Notes under the pieces: model-generated | Told to the model about the DNA's origin: nothing | The model's input: the letters and a program-made list of their open reading frames with translations, nothing else | Databases searched by the model: none | Source: Xanthobacteraceae bacterium 501b | GTDB lineage: Bacteria; Pseudomonadota; Alphaproteobacteria; Rhizobiales; Xanthobacteraceae | NCBI GenBank assembly: GCA_000378025.1 | Contig: KB899087.1 | Coordinates: 930,001-994,000 of the forward strand | Length of the DNA: 64,000 bases | Direction: 5' to 3' | Part shown: positions 7,032-14,587 of the stretch, one piece after another | Numbering within the stretch: the first letter of the stretch is position 1 | Layout of the letters: each line of letters starts with the position of its first letter | Translations under genes and position numbers: made by a program

Positions 7032-7678
7032 GCCCACTGCCGACCGTGTCGCACAGTTCCGTGCGGCACGGGGACTGCGTCCGCCTGATGCGCCGCATGC
7101 CCGCCGAGAGCGTCGATTTCATCCTCACTGACCCTCCCTATATCTGCCGTTACCGCTCGCGCTCCGGGCAGACCGTGCGCAATGACGACAATGGCCGATG
7201 GGTAAAGCCTGCCTTTGCCGAGATGTACCGCCTGCTGAAGCCCGGCAGCCTATGCCTGAGCTTCTACGGCTGGAACAAGGTCGACGTGTTCATGGATGCC
7301 TGGCGAGCCGCCGGGTTCCAACCCGTGGGCCATCTTGTGTTCTGCAAGGGGTACGCCTCATCGCGGCGCTTCCTGGGCGCGCAGCATGAGCAGGCCTACC
7401 TGCTTGCCAAGGGGCATCCTTCCGTGCCGGCCGTGCCGCCCAGTGACGTGCGGGACTGGGTCTACACCGGCAACCGACATCACCCGACCGAGAAGCCGGT
7501 TGATGTCCTGCGGCCGCTGGTGGAGGCGTTCTGCCCCTCCGGAGGTGTAGTGCTCGATCCGTTCTGCGGTTCCGGCTCGACCTTGCTCGCCGCCCGCGCC
7601 AGCGGTCGGCGGTTCTTCGGCATCGAGCTTGACCACCGTCACCACCGCACGGCGCTCGCGCGCCTGCAAGCGCCGTGA
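7028..7678 (+). CDS. Orphan DNA methyltransferase (N4-cytosine/N6-adenine, beta type)
   Basis: The protein (216 residues) has the catalytic motif IV TDPPYICRY near residue 35 and the AdoMet-binding motif VLDPFCGSGST near residue 176; this order, motif IV before motif I, places it in the beta group of amino-methyltransferases. HHPTEKPVDVLRPLV before motif I is the usual third signature. The start is the ATG overlapping the previous stop; the much longer open frame upstream is spurious. No endonuclease gene is adjacent, so it is probably a solitary enzyme used to protect or regulate the mobile element. Target sequence unknown. Confidence 0.88.
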   Translation: MSPLPTVSHSSVRHGDCVRLMRRMPAESVDFILTDPPYICRYRSRSGQTVRNDDNGRWVKPAFAEMYRLLKPGSLCLSFYGWNKVDVFMDAWRAAGFQPVGHLVFCKGYASSRRFLGAQHEQAYLLAKGHPSVPAVPPSDVRDWVYTGNRHHPTEKPVDVLRPLVEAFCPSGGVVLDPFCGSGSTLLAARASGRRFFGIELDHRHHRTALARLQAP

Positions 7679-7746
7679 GGGGCGCTTTCTGGTGTTTTCA
7701 GATGCTTAGGCTTGAGGTCCGCCTTTCGCGAGAGGCGTAGGCGCGT

Positions 7747-8061
7747 TCATAGGCTAGTGGGAAGTTCGCTGCTGAACAGCAGCGCTTCGACGTCCATGGC
7801 ACCGTTCAGGATGTGCAGGACCTGCACTTCGTCGTTCTGGACGCGAAAGAAGATCAGATAGTTGCCATGGACGCAGCGGCGAATGCCCAGGCTCTCAAAG
7901 CGGGGCACCAGCGGATAGGCGTGCGGTGTCTTGGCAATCTGTAGGGCCCGGTCCCGCAGTTCGCGCACGAAGGAGAGTGCCCGAACGGGGTTATCCTGGG
8001 CGATATAGTCCGCAATCCGCTCGAGGCCGCCTTCGGCCTCGGGCAAAAAGACCAGTCTCAT
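7747..8061 (-). CDS. parE: RelE/ParE-family toxin
   Basis: The 104-residue basic protein has the ParE/RelE fold signature: LPEAEGGLERIADYIAQDNPVRA at the N-terminus, then IAKTPHAYPLVPR and GNYLIFFRVQNDEVQVLHILNG. ParE toxins poison DNA gyrase; other members of the superfamily cleave mRNA, and sequence alone does not decide. The start codon overlaps the stop of the antitoxin gene (ATGA), the standard arrangement. It should stabilise the island. Confidence 0.88.
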   Translation of the reverse strand: MRLVFLPEAEGGLERIADYIAQDNPVRALSFVRELRDRALQIAKTPHAYPLVPRFESLGIRRCVHGNYLIFFRVQNDEVQVLHILNGAMDVEALLFSSELPTSL

Positions 8062-8321
8062 TTCTGGCGGGCTTTCGCCTGGGCCTCATACTTGGCTTCC
8101 AGCCGGGCAAATACCTCTTCGGCCGGGATCGTCCGTCCGGCTTCTGCATCCGCAAGGCCGCGGGCAATCGCTGCGTCCAGCGCAGCGAGACGGCTCTCGC
8201 GCTCCTGGATCAGGCGCACGCCCTCGCGCAGCACCTCACTTTTAGAGTGATACCGTCCGTCAGCGACAAGGCGGTTCACATAGTTCTCGAGCTGTTTGCC
8301 GAGATCGACTCCCATAGCCAT
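8058..8321 (-). CDS. parD: ParD-type antitoxin
   Basis: The product (87 residues) begins MAMGVDLGKQLENYVNRLVADGRYHSKSEVLREGVRLI, a ribbon-helix-helix domain, followed by an extended charged tail that would wrap the toxin. I chose the ATG at 8321 because GGAGG sits eight bases upstream; GTG at 8327 is too close to it. The complex would repress its own promoter (see 8342-8371). Confidence 0.88.
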   Translation of the reverse strand: MAMGVDLGKQLENYVNRLVADGRYHSKSEVLREGVRLIQERESRLAALDAAIARGLADAEAGRTIPAEEVFARLEAKYEAQAKARQK

Positions 8322-8341
8322 TTCCACATCCTCCTGCTGTT

Positions 8342-8371
8342 ATTATAGCTCCGGTCAATAACTATTATCAA
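8342..8371 (-). promoter_or_regulatory. Promoter of the parDE operon
   Basis: On the minus strand TTGATA (8371-8366), an 18-bp spacer and a perfect TATAAT (8347-8342) precede the GGAGG site and start of parD. This is a strong sigma-70-type match and a likely target for ParD autoregulation. The rest of the 276-base gap to 8597 holds GC-rich hairpins (for example CGCGGC-TGTC-GCCGCG near 8515-8530 followed by T-rich sequence) but no gene. Confidence 0.65.
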
Positions 8372-8597
8372 GACCGTTCTGACACCTGCTGCGCAGGTGG
8401 GGGCGGGCTGGGAGTTGTAAGGCTGCCTGCTGTCCCGCTCGACTCTGCGTTGCAAAAGCGCAACCATGCGCTTCGCGCAGGGGGCTGTCATGATCCAGGA
8501 TCCTTCCCGCTTACGCGGCTGTCGCCGCGGGGGCTTTTTGTCGGTGCAGCCGTCGCGCCGCGCCGGTCTGCCTCCGTCTTGCTGACCGGAGCGGTCC

Positions 8598-9236
8598 ATG
8601 GCCGGGAGCAAAGCCGGAGCGCTTGGCTGGGTTATCCTAGGTATCCTCGGCCTGGCGTACTTTTCGTCGCGTGGCACGACTCCTGCGCCGCCCGCCGCCA
8701 AGCCGGCTGCGCCGCTTGCCGCCGCTCAGCCCACACCTGTGGTGTTCTCCCCGCCGCCGGCGCTGCCGCGCGGCGCGGCACCGCTTGCCGCGGTGCCGTC
8801 GCTTCCGGCGGTTCCTGATCCCACACCGGCCTCGACCGCGGTGATGTACACCACCGCGCGCGTCAACCTCCGCTCCGCTCCGGCTGTCGACGCTCCGGTG
8901 CTTCTGCGCCTCGAGGCTGGCGCCTCGGTCGCGGTCTCCGGGTCCGAGGGTCGCTGGTGGAAAGCCGCCTTCGGCGGCAAGCAGGGCTGGGTGCATGCCG
9001 ACTATCTCACCGCGGCGCCGCCGCCTGCGGCCGCACCGCCGCGGGAGCCTGCACCCAAGCCCGCGGCCCCTTCCGCCTCCCTGGTCGCGCCGCGCACCAT
9101 GGGGCGCAAGCCAATCCGCGAAGCTTATACGGGCATCTGTGACTGCCCCTACGACTATAAGCGCAATGGTGCCCGCTGCGGTGCTACCAGTGCCTACAGC
9201 CGTCCCGGGGGCAGAGACCCGGAGTGCTACGAGTAG
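8598..9236 (+). CDS. Membrane-anchored SH3b-domain protein
   Basis: After an N-terminal hydrophobic segment (GALGWVILGILGLAYF) comes a Pro/Ala-rich linker, then a bacterial SH3 domain (about residues 80-138: ARVNLRSAPAVDAPVLLRLE ... GWVHADYL), another Pro-rich stretch, and a Cys-rich end (ICDCPYDYKRNGARCG ... GGRDPECYE) with four Cys. SH3b domains commonly bind peptidoglycan, so this is likely a periplasmic wall-associated protein. The same combination of SH3 and CDCPY-type tail occurs on alphaproteobacterial plasmids, which fits the mobile context. Function unknown. Confidence 0.75.
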   Translation: MAGSKAGALGWVILGILGLAYFSSRGTTPAPPAAKPAAPLAAAQPTPVVFSPPPALPRGAAPLAAVPSLPAVPDPTPASTAVMYTTARVNLRSAPAVDAPVLLRLEAGASVAVSGSEGRWWKAAFGGKQGWVHADYLTAAPPPAAAPPREPAPKPAAPSASLVAPRTMGRKPIREAYTGICDCPYDYKRNGARCGATSAYSRPGGRDPECYE

Positions 9237-9409
9237 GGCAAGGGCTTTCCCTCCTGCACCTGAGCGGTCGGATGTCCGATCAAAGCCCGCGCGAAGACCC
9301 GGGCCCTCGAGGAAACGGCAAGTTCTTGCACGACGGGGCTGTGTCGCGGTCTCATGGGATCAGACGCCGTCCTCGTGTGACCGGCGCGTGGGAGATGCGC
9401 GACCCGTGT

Positions 9410-9468
9410 CCGCCGTCAAGAGAGCTTCCGCTCCTTCGCTGCGCTCCCGAGAAGCCTCTTGACGGCGG
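9410..9468 (+). repeat. Perfect inverted repeat (copy C of the leader hairpin family)
   Basis: CCGCCGTCAAGAG (9410-9422) and CTCTTGACGGCGG (9456-9468) are perfect 13-base arms around a 33-base loop containing CGCTCCTTCGCTGCGCTCCC. The same loop core and similar arms occur in copies A (near 1490-1545) and B (near 6690-6745). All three stand upstream of small island genes. The remaining sequence from 9237 to 9559 has no gene that I can support. Confidence 0.75.
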
Positions 9469-9559
9469 CACGCCCCCTTGGGGCTCACGGGGCCGCGCGG
9501 GAAGGTCAGCGCCGGTCACCCAAGGAGCCGGCGCCGATCAACCCATGAAAGTGCCCACG

Positions 9560-9805
9560 ATGAGCAACCGACCGACAAAGCCCTACCGCATCCTCCTCAG
9601 CGAGGTCCGCGTCTACGCAATCGAGATCCACTCGGAGAACGACTACGACCTCGAGGACTGGGCCAGAGAGGGCTGGGAGAAGTCCGATCCCGCCGTCATC
9701 GACCCCGACCTGACGCTCGTCCATCGCCGCCTGGTCGATGTGACGGTCCACGAGAAGAGCCTGCTTCCCTGGCGCAAGCCGGTCGAGCTCCTCCTGACGG
9801 TCTGA
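9560..9805 (+). CDS. Small conserved plasmid/island hypothetical protein
   Basis: The 81-residue product reads MSNRPTKPYRILLSEVRVYA ... LVHRRLVDVTVHEKSLLPW, acidic in the middle, with no membrane span or known motif. Similar short proteins with a KPYRILLSEVRVYAIEI core occur beside relaxase genes on alphaproteobacterial plasmids. An in-frame ATG at 9545 would add five residues; the nearest AAGGAG (9522-9527) is rather far from either, so the start is uncertain. A hairpin terminator follows at 9823. Confidence 0.6.
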   Translation: MSNRPTKPYRILLSEVRVYAIEIHSENDYDLEDWAREGWEKSDPAVIDPDLTLVHRRLVDVTVHEKSLLPWRKPVELLLTV

Positions 9806-9822
9806 TGTCAGACAGCTGTCTC

Positions 9823-9842
9823 AGGGCCCTGCGGGGCCCTTT
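9823..9842 (+). terminator. Rho-independent terminator
   Basis: AGGGCCC (9823-9829), loop TGCG, and GGGCCCT (9834-9840) form a 7-bp GC-rich stem followed by TTT. It lies 17 bases after the small gene ending at 9805. Confidence 0.6.
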
Positions 9843-9924
9843 GGTATGCCGCGCGGTGCGCGGCTGTGAGAGGTTCGCATAATCATTTTGAGGGCAGCTC
9901 GGCAGGGGCGACGCGCCCTGGGGT

Positions 9925-9979
9925 CGCCGCTGCGGCGGCTCTCTCCCGGGAGAGATATTCTCCGACATCACATGTCGGA
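9925..9979. repeat. Cluster of three palindromes upstream of oriT and the relaxase
   Basis: Within 55 bases lie CGCCGC-T-GCGGCG (about 9925-9937), the perfect 16-base palindrome TCTCTCCCGGGAGAGA (9940-9955), and TCCGACAT-CAC-ATGTCGGA (9961-9979). Such stacked dyads beside a transfer origin commonly bind accessory or regulatory proteins. The 370-base gap from 9806 to 10175 has no other gene; it holds this cluster, the terminator and the putative oriT. Confidence 0.65.
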
Positions 9980-10067
9980 TAGGGGCGTCTGTCGGCGCCT
10001 GGCGCGTGTGGTTGCCCTGTTGCCGGAGTGCAAGTCTGAGAGTTAGTTTTGGGGTTCGGTGGTAATG

Positions 10068-10095
10068 GCGCACTTATACATTGCTTCGCAACATA
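10068..10095 (-). other. oriT: Putative origin of transfer (oriT), RSF1010/MobQ type
   Basis: Read on the minus strand, ATGTTGC-GAA-GCAATGT (10095-10079) forms a hairpin (two G-U pairs) with a GAA loop. One base later comes TAAGTGCGCC (10077-10068). The RSF1010/R1162 oriT has the same layout: a hairpin with a GAA loop, a three-base gap, and TAAGTGCGCC containing the nick site. A MobA/MobL relaxase gene begins about 80 bases away. The match of core, loop and position makes this a strong candidate; nicking has not been shown. Confidence 0.7.
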
Positions 10096-10175
10096 GGTGC
10101 ACGGCCGCCACCGGGAGGTGGCTATCCGCCGTATGGTGTCGCCATGAGGCGACGTCTTTTCATATGGAGGCGCCC

Positions 10176-11396
10176 ATGGCGTCCTACCATTTCGCAGTGC
10201 AGGTCGTGAAACGGTCCCAGGGACGTTCGGTGGTGGCCATGGCCGCCTACCGCGCTGGTGAACGTCTACACGATTCGCGGCGCAACCAGGTGGAGGATTA
10301 CAGTAAGCGCCGAGGCGTGGCGCACCGCGAGATTATGGCGCCCGAGGGTAGTGCCCACTGGCTAACGGATCGTGAATCGCTCTGGAACGCCGTCGAACAC
10401 GGCGAGAAGAGAGTCGATGCGCAGCTCGCCCGCGAGATCAATATGGCACTACCGCACGAGTTGACCCACCAGCAGCGGCTCGAACTGGTTCGCGGGTTTA
10501 TCGCAGAGCACTTCGTGTCCCGTGGGATGGTGGCGGACTTCGCCATCCACGAGCCAGTCGTCGAGAAGGGCGACAACCACCTGAACCATCATGCGCACAT
10601 CCTTCTCAGCTTGCGTCAGGCGACAGCAGGCGGTCTCCGGTCGGTGAAAACGCGTGAATGGAACTCGGACAGTTTGCTCAGGCTTTGGCGCGCCGCCTGG
10701 GCCGACCATCAAAACCGGGCTCTTCACCGCTATGGCTTTGACGCGGTCGTTGACCACCGCACGCTGGCTGTCCAGCGTGCGGCTGCGATAGAGCGTGGCG
10801 ATCGTGACGAGGCGCTGCTGCTCGATCGGCTTCCCGAGGTTCACATCGGACCGCTGGCACGCCAGGCCGGCTTGCATGGACAGATACTGGTAAGCCGTGA
10901 ACGCGAGGTGGGTCCGCGGCGCTATCGGCAGCCGGGCGAAGCTGCCGTACGGAGAGTCCGCAAGTATCCTCTCTACGATCGAGGAAGCCGCCTGAGTTGG
11001 ACGAAAGGCATCGTGCGCCAGAATGGTCAGCGCGCCCGTTCGACACTGGAGCAACTGCAGTTTCGCAGGGCCCGTCTGGAGCGGAAGCTGGCTTATTGGG
11101 ATCTGAGGGCCAAATACGGCCTGGATGGCAAAACGATGAAGCACCCCCACCTTGTCGACGGGGTCATCGCAGGACGTCGCGGACGACCGCTCACGGCTCA
11201 TGAGAGGGTGCTGCAGCTCCATGCGGCGAAGCGGGCCGATCTTCTGCGGCGTCTCCTGACCGAGCTTGGCAACGTCCTACGCGCTGCACGCCAGCAGAGC
11301 GAAGGCTCGCTGATACGGACCCGTACCTTCAGCGATTGGGTGCGAGAGATTGGCGATGCGATCATGCGCGATCGAGGTCGCGAACTCGACCGCTGA
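10176..11396 (+). CDS. mobA: MobA/MobL (MobQ) family relaxase
   Basis: The 406-residue protein starts MASYHFAVQVVKRSQGRSVV and has AAYRAGERLHD, the typical MobA/MobL opening. Conserved blocks follow: YSKRRGVAHREI, VDAQLAREINMALPHELT, and the metal-binding three-His region NHHAHILLSLR near residue 140. Relaxases of this family nick oriT and carry the strand into the recipient. It has only the relaxase domain and a basic helical C-terminus; helicase and primase parts of larger MobQ proteins are absent. GGAGG at 10166-10170 fixes the start. No coupling protein or T4SS gene is present, so transfer would be by mobilisation. Confidence 0.9.
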   Translation: MASYHFAVQVVKRSQGRSVVAMAAYRAGERLHDSRRNQVEDYSKRRGVAHREIMAPEGSAHWLTDRESLWNAVEHGEKRVDAQLAREINMALPHELTHQQRLELVRGFIAEHFVSRGMVADFAIHEPVVEKGDNHLNHHAHILLSLRQATAGGLRSVKTREWNSDSLLRLWRAAWADHQNRALHRYGFDAVVDHRTLAVQRAAAIERGDRDEALLLDRLPEVHIGPLARQAGLHGQILVSREREVGPRRYRQPGEAAVRRVRKYPLYDRGSRLSWTKGIVRQNGQRARSTLEQLQFRRARLERKLAYWDLRAKYGLDGKTMKHPHLVDGVIAGRRGRPLTAHERVLQLHAAKRADLLRRLLTELGNVLRAARQQSEGSLIRTRTFSDWVREIGDAIMRDRGRELDR

Positions 11397-11697
11397 CCGA
11401 TCTGCGCTCGCCGGCTGCGGCGCCGGCAAGGACATGGCCGCCGCCCAGCGGTAGCTGTATCGTGCTGGGGAGCCCCTAGTGGGGACGGGACAGTTTGCAC
11501 CTGAACAGCTGCCTCCTGCATCTTATCCCCTGGAAGCCGATTCGATCCTCGTCCGTGGAAAACTTGCTGATTTATGTGGCAAGGACCGGTCCTTAGGTCG
11601 GGTATAGGTACGTTTCGCCCGACACATTATTTGACACATAACGCATTAAATTTCGGAAATTACCATTTTAATTCAATGAGTTATGAATAGTTAACGA
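11397..11697. other. Island terminal segment, AT-rich near the attachment site
   Basis: No gene is visible between the relaxase and the tRNA fragment. The segment has a perfect palindrome AAGGACCGGTCCTT (11581-11594) and GTCGGG/CCCGAC arms (11597-11623). It becomes AT-rich over the last 80 bases, like the arm-site regions that flank many att cores. I see no recombinase gene. Confidence 0.5.
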
Positions 11698-11754
11698 GGA
11701 CTTAAAATCCGTTTCTCTCTGAGAGTGCCGGTTCGAGCCCGGCCGCCCGCACCA
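11698..11754 (+). tRNA. 3' fragment of tRNA-Leu(UAA), the likely attachment site
   Basis: The sequence contains the anticodon loop CTTAAAA with stem bases GGA/TCC, then TCCGT, a variable arm with a CTCTCTGAGAG hairpin, a T-arm (GCCGGTTCGAGCCCGGC) and the acceptor end CGCCCGCACCA. This matches the second half of tRNA-Leu with anticodon UAA. The 5' half (acceptor strand, D-arm) is missing; upstream of GGACTT the sequence no longer fits a tRNA. The fragment is therefore not a functional gene but the duplicated 3' end expected at the far border of an island; the intact gene should be at the left border. Confidence 0.8.
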
Positions 11755-11868
11755 TCGTCTTGCTCCCGCACGCACGGCCGGGACGCACTCGTCGTCCCGG
11801 TCCCGATGGCTGCTCCCCCCGATGGCCGTCCGGCGCGGGATGGCCACTCTTGGCGCGGCTGCCGAGCC

Positions 11869-12348
11869 TTAGTCGACCAGTTCGATCTTGTGCTCGTAAT
11901 GGCCGGCATCCCGGCGCGTCGTGGTCATCTGCCCGCGCTTGCCGATGAACCGGCCGGTGCCGCCGACGATGGCGCGCACCTGCGGTGCGTCGACCACCAT
12001 CTCGCCGGCGCCCACGGCGTAGACCGAGCGGCCCGCGATAACCAGCGTATCGGTGCCGCCGAAATCCAGCACGATGTCGGCGAGGCGGTCGAAGAACTTA
12101 TCCTTGTCACCATCGGGCACATCCACCGTGGTGATGAGGCCGCTCATCGTCCCCTTCTTGCCGTCCGGCGTGGTGAAGCCGGCCTCGAAGGCCAGCATGT
12201 CGCCATGCGAGGCTCCCGCCTTGCCGAGGTCGATATGCACCAGTTCCGGCTTGTCCTGGATGACGCTGAAGGTCTCGCCGGCCTGTGCGGCGGTGGCGGT
12301 AAGCAGCAGGGCGGTGAGAAGGCCCGCCAGGGGAGAGAGAATGTTCAT
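11869..12348 (-). CDS. Secreted allene-oxide-cyclase-barrel-like protein
   Basis: The 159-residue protein has a Sec signal (MNILSPLAGLLTALLLTATAAQAGE) and a beta-rich mature part ending in VRAIVGGTGRFIGKRGQM. The GGTGxF motif followed by a Gly/Arg strand is characteristic of the AOC/dirigent-type eight-stranded barrel. Bacterial members are mostly uncharacterised; binding of a hydrophobic ligand is plausible. It is the first chromosomal gene after the island and points toward it. No operon partner on its strand. Confidence 0.65.
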   Translation of the reverse strand: MNILSPLAGLLTALLLTATAAQAGETFSVIQDKPELVHIDLGKAGASHGDMLAFEAGFTTPDGKKGTMSGLITTVDVPDGDKDKFFDRLADIVLDFGGTDTLVIAGRSVYAVGAGEMVVDAPQVRAIVGGTGRFIGKRGQMTTTRRDAGHYEHKIELVD

Positions 12349-12580
12349 GCGGCGCGTCCTTAGGGGCGCAGGTGCCCGTCCGGGAGCACGATAGCTCCAC
12401 CCATCGGGCTACCAACCGCGTGGCGTGGCCGCAAAGGCGATTTTTGGCCGCATCTTCGCATCGGGCGCCCGGTTCGGGCGCGGGGCGTCTTTATTGTTGA
12501 ACCGCTGCAGAACTCTAGGGCAGGTTAGCGGCAAATGTAGCGGGGCGCCGGGGCGGGCCTCGCCGAGTGGGGGAGTGCCT

Positions 12581-14581
12581 ATGCGCCGTCGCGACTTTCT
12601 GGCCGGGGCCGGTGCCATCGGGCTCGGCGTTCCGCTCATCGCCCGCGCTGCATTCGCGCAGGCCCCCGCCGCCCCGGCGCCCGCCGACCAGAAGGTGGCG
12701 CGGCTGGCGATCTATCCCCCGCTCGGCATCTGCCGTGTCGGCAGCAGCGCGGAATTCTTCTATGCGCCCGAGGTTCCCGGCCTGCCGGCACTGGCCGATG
12801 GCCGCTACAAGGACGGGCGCGACAAGCTGAAGAAGCAGGCGCAGCGCTTTCGCGTCTACGCCTTCAACGCCGCAGGCGAGGTGCTGCGGGAAGTGACGGC
12901 GCAAGAGGCGACCATCGAATGGTCGGTGCATGTGGCCAACACCAAGGGCGCCTGGTACGGCTTCAACAACCCGCTCGACAATGGCGAGCTGGCACCGGGC
13001 CTGCCGGGTGGGCAGCGCAACCAGGCGATCACCGATTGGGGGCAGCGGGCGAAGATGCTGGTCATCGACCCCGGCCCGCATGCCATTGCCGGCCGCGGCC
13101 TGAACCTCGCCGGCGACGACCCCGCTTACGCGATGGTGGGCGCGTTCTGGGGCCGCGAACGGGTGCGGCTCGCCTCGCTCGGCACCGATACGCAGGGTCG
13201 GCTGGTGGTGTTCCCCGGCGATGGGGTGGCGAAATCGGCCATTCCCAACAACCCGATCACCAATTTCTCCGACAATGACGGCTGGTGCGACGATTGGTGC
13301 GACGGCCCGGTGGAGGCGCGCGTCACCTTCGCCGATGGCCACAGTCTGGAAGCGGAAAACGCCTGGGTCGCCAGCTGCGGGCCGGATTTCGCGCCGGAAA
13401 TTCCGCCCTTCGTCTCGCTCTATGACGTGATGCGTGATGTTGCGTTCGATGCCGGCTGGCTGCCGGAGACGGCGGCACCCTATTCCTTCCGGCGCGACAT
13501 CTACCCGTTCTTCCGCGCGCTGGCGCTGATGCAATGGGTCGCCGCCGCCGGGGCCATGGCCCGGCAATATGTCGAGGTCGGCGATTTCAGCGACCCCGCC
13601 TACATCAGCCGCCTCGCCGACCCCTCGCCGGAACAGGCCGCGCTGCGCGCCTCGGTATTCGCCGCCTTCCGCGACCCGAACAAGGACCTGACCGTCGAGC
13701 CGAAACAGCAGTTCAAGCTGCCCTTCATGCTCGGCGACGGGGTGAACTATGCCGGCTCGCCGCTGCGCTGGTTCCGCATTCCCGTGCGCCAATACGCCCT
13801 GCTCAAGGCTTGGGCGGAGGGCGATTTCATTGCCGATCTCGACCCCGATGCGCCCGAGCCGGTGATCGGCTTCGAGCAGATTCCGCTGGCGCAGCAGCCC
13901 GAGGCGCTGACCCGCGCCGCGCTCGCCCCCTGCTCAGGCGGTGCCTTCCATCCCGGCGTGGAGCTGACCTGGGTGCTGCGGCACAAGGAGCTGTTCCGCG
14001 GGCCCTTCCGCATCGCCCGGTCGGACACGCGCGACCCCCGCCTGATCCAGAATCTCGGCCTGCTGCTGACGCCGGAAAAAGCCTTTGCCGGCTACGGCGA
14101 CACTCCCGCCGCCGTGGCGCCGCAAATGCCGGGCGACCTCACCCGCTGGATGGGCCTGCCCTGGCAGTGCGACGCCTTCAGCTGCCAGCAGGTGCTGTTC
14201 TCGCATGATTTCGTCAACGCCACCTGGTGGCCGGCGCTGCTGCCGATCGATGTGCTGCCGGAGATCAATTATCACGGCGTCATCAACAAGGACCTGCCGC
14301 TCGAGGAACGGATCAAGATGTTCGGTGCCCGGGTGGCGTGGGCGCGCGGCGCCGCCGGCATCGGCTACCACGCCAATGCCAGCTACACCGACGGGCTCAA
14401 CCGCATGATCTATCTGTGGGAGCGCATGGGCGTGGTGGTCAGCCGGCCCGGACCGACCGATGAGGGGCGGCCGCAGGGCATTCCCGAAACGCTCTTCGTC
14501 GAGGTCGACCGTGGCTCGATGGACCTCACGCTGAACGGCGCGCCGTTCCCGGGCCTGCTCGCCCCCACCGATAATCGCTGA
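12581..14581 (+). CDS. LodA-like CTQ-dependent amino acid oxidase with a Tat signal
   Basis: The 666-residue protein resembles the LodA/GoxA family, whose members oxidise amino acids using a self-made cysteine tryptophylquinone and release peroxide. Family-like features: IYPPLGICRVGSS near the start, FSDNDGWCDDWCDGPVEA, PCSGGAFHPGVELTW with Cys451, and RWMGLPWQCDAFSC with Trp523/Trp528, the expected Cys-Trp spacing region. It begins MRRRDFLAGAGAIG, a twin-arginine signal, implying folded export, which suits cofactor maturation before export by the adjacent LodB-like flavoprotein. The residue four before Cys451 is Ala, where LodA has an Asp reported to matter, so activity or substrate may differ. 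GGGAG precedes the ATG at 12581. Confidence 0.78.
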   Translation: MRRRDFLAGAGAIGLGVPLIARAAFAQAPAAPAPADQKVARLAIYPPLGICRVGSSAEFFYAPEVPGLPALADGRYKDGRDKLKKQAQRFRVYAFNAAGEVLREVTAQEATIEWSVHVANTKGAWYGFNNPLDNGELAPGLPGGQRNQAITDWGQRAKMLVIDPGPHAIAGRGLNLAGDDPAYAMVGAFWGRERVRLASLGTDTQGRLVVFPGDGVAKSAIPNNPITNFSDNDGWCDDWCDGPVEARVTFADGHSLEAENAWVASCGPDFAPEIPPFVSLYDVMRDVAFDAGWLPETAAPYSFRRDIYPFFRALALMQWVAAAGAMARQYVEVGDFSDPAYISRLADPSPEQAALRASVFAAFRDPNKDLTVEPKQQFKLPFMLGDGVNYAGSPLRWFRIPVRQYALLKAWAEGDFIADLDPDAPEPVIGFEQIPLAQQPEALTRAALAPCSGGAFHPGVELTWVLRHKELFRGPFRIARSDTRDPRLIQNLGLLLTPEKAFAGYGDTPAAVAPQMPGDLTRWMGLPWQCDAFSCQQVLFSHDFVNATWWPALLPIDVLPEINYHGVINKDLPLEERIKMFGARVAWARGAAGIGYHANASYTDGLNRMIYLWERMGVVVSRPGPTDEGRPQGIPETLFVEVDRGSMDLTLNGAPFPGLLAPTDNR

Positions 14582-14587
14582 CCCGCC

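Larger units (their letters stand above)
1..11754. mobile_element. Right part of a genomic island, probably an integrative mobilisable element at tRNA-Leu(UAA)
   Basis: Everything left of the tRNA 3' fragment at 11698-11754 has accessory character: a MobA/MobL relaxase, a putative oriT, a toxin-antitoxin pair, an orphan DNA methyltransferase, an IS remnant, broken genes, and repeated leader elements. Immediately right of it the gene set becomes chromosomal. Integration into the 3' end of a tRNA gene leaves such a fragment at the distal end. No integrase, type IV secretion gene or replication gene is visible, so the element would need helper functions, or these lie left of the window. The left boundary is not in view. 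Confidence 0.75.

Noticed and set aside
11698..11754. Complete tRNA-Leu gene
   Set aside because: The acceptor 5' strand and D-arm are absent; only the 3' part matches a tRNA.
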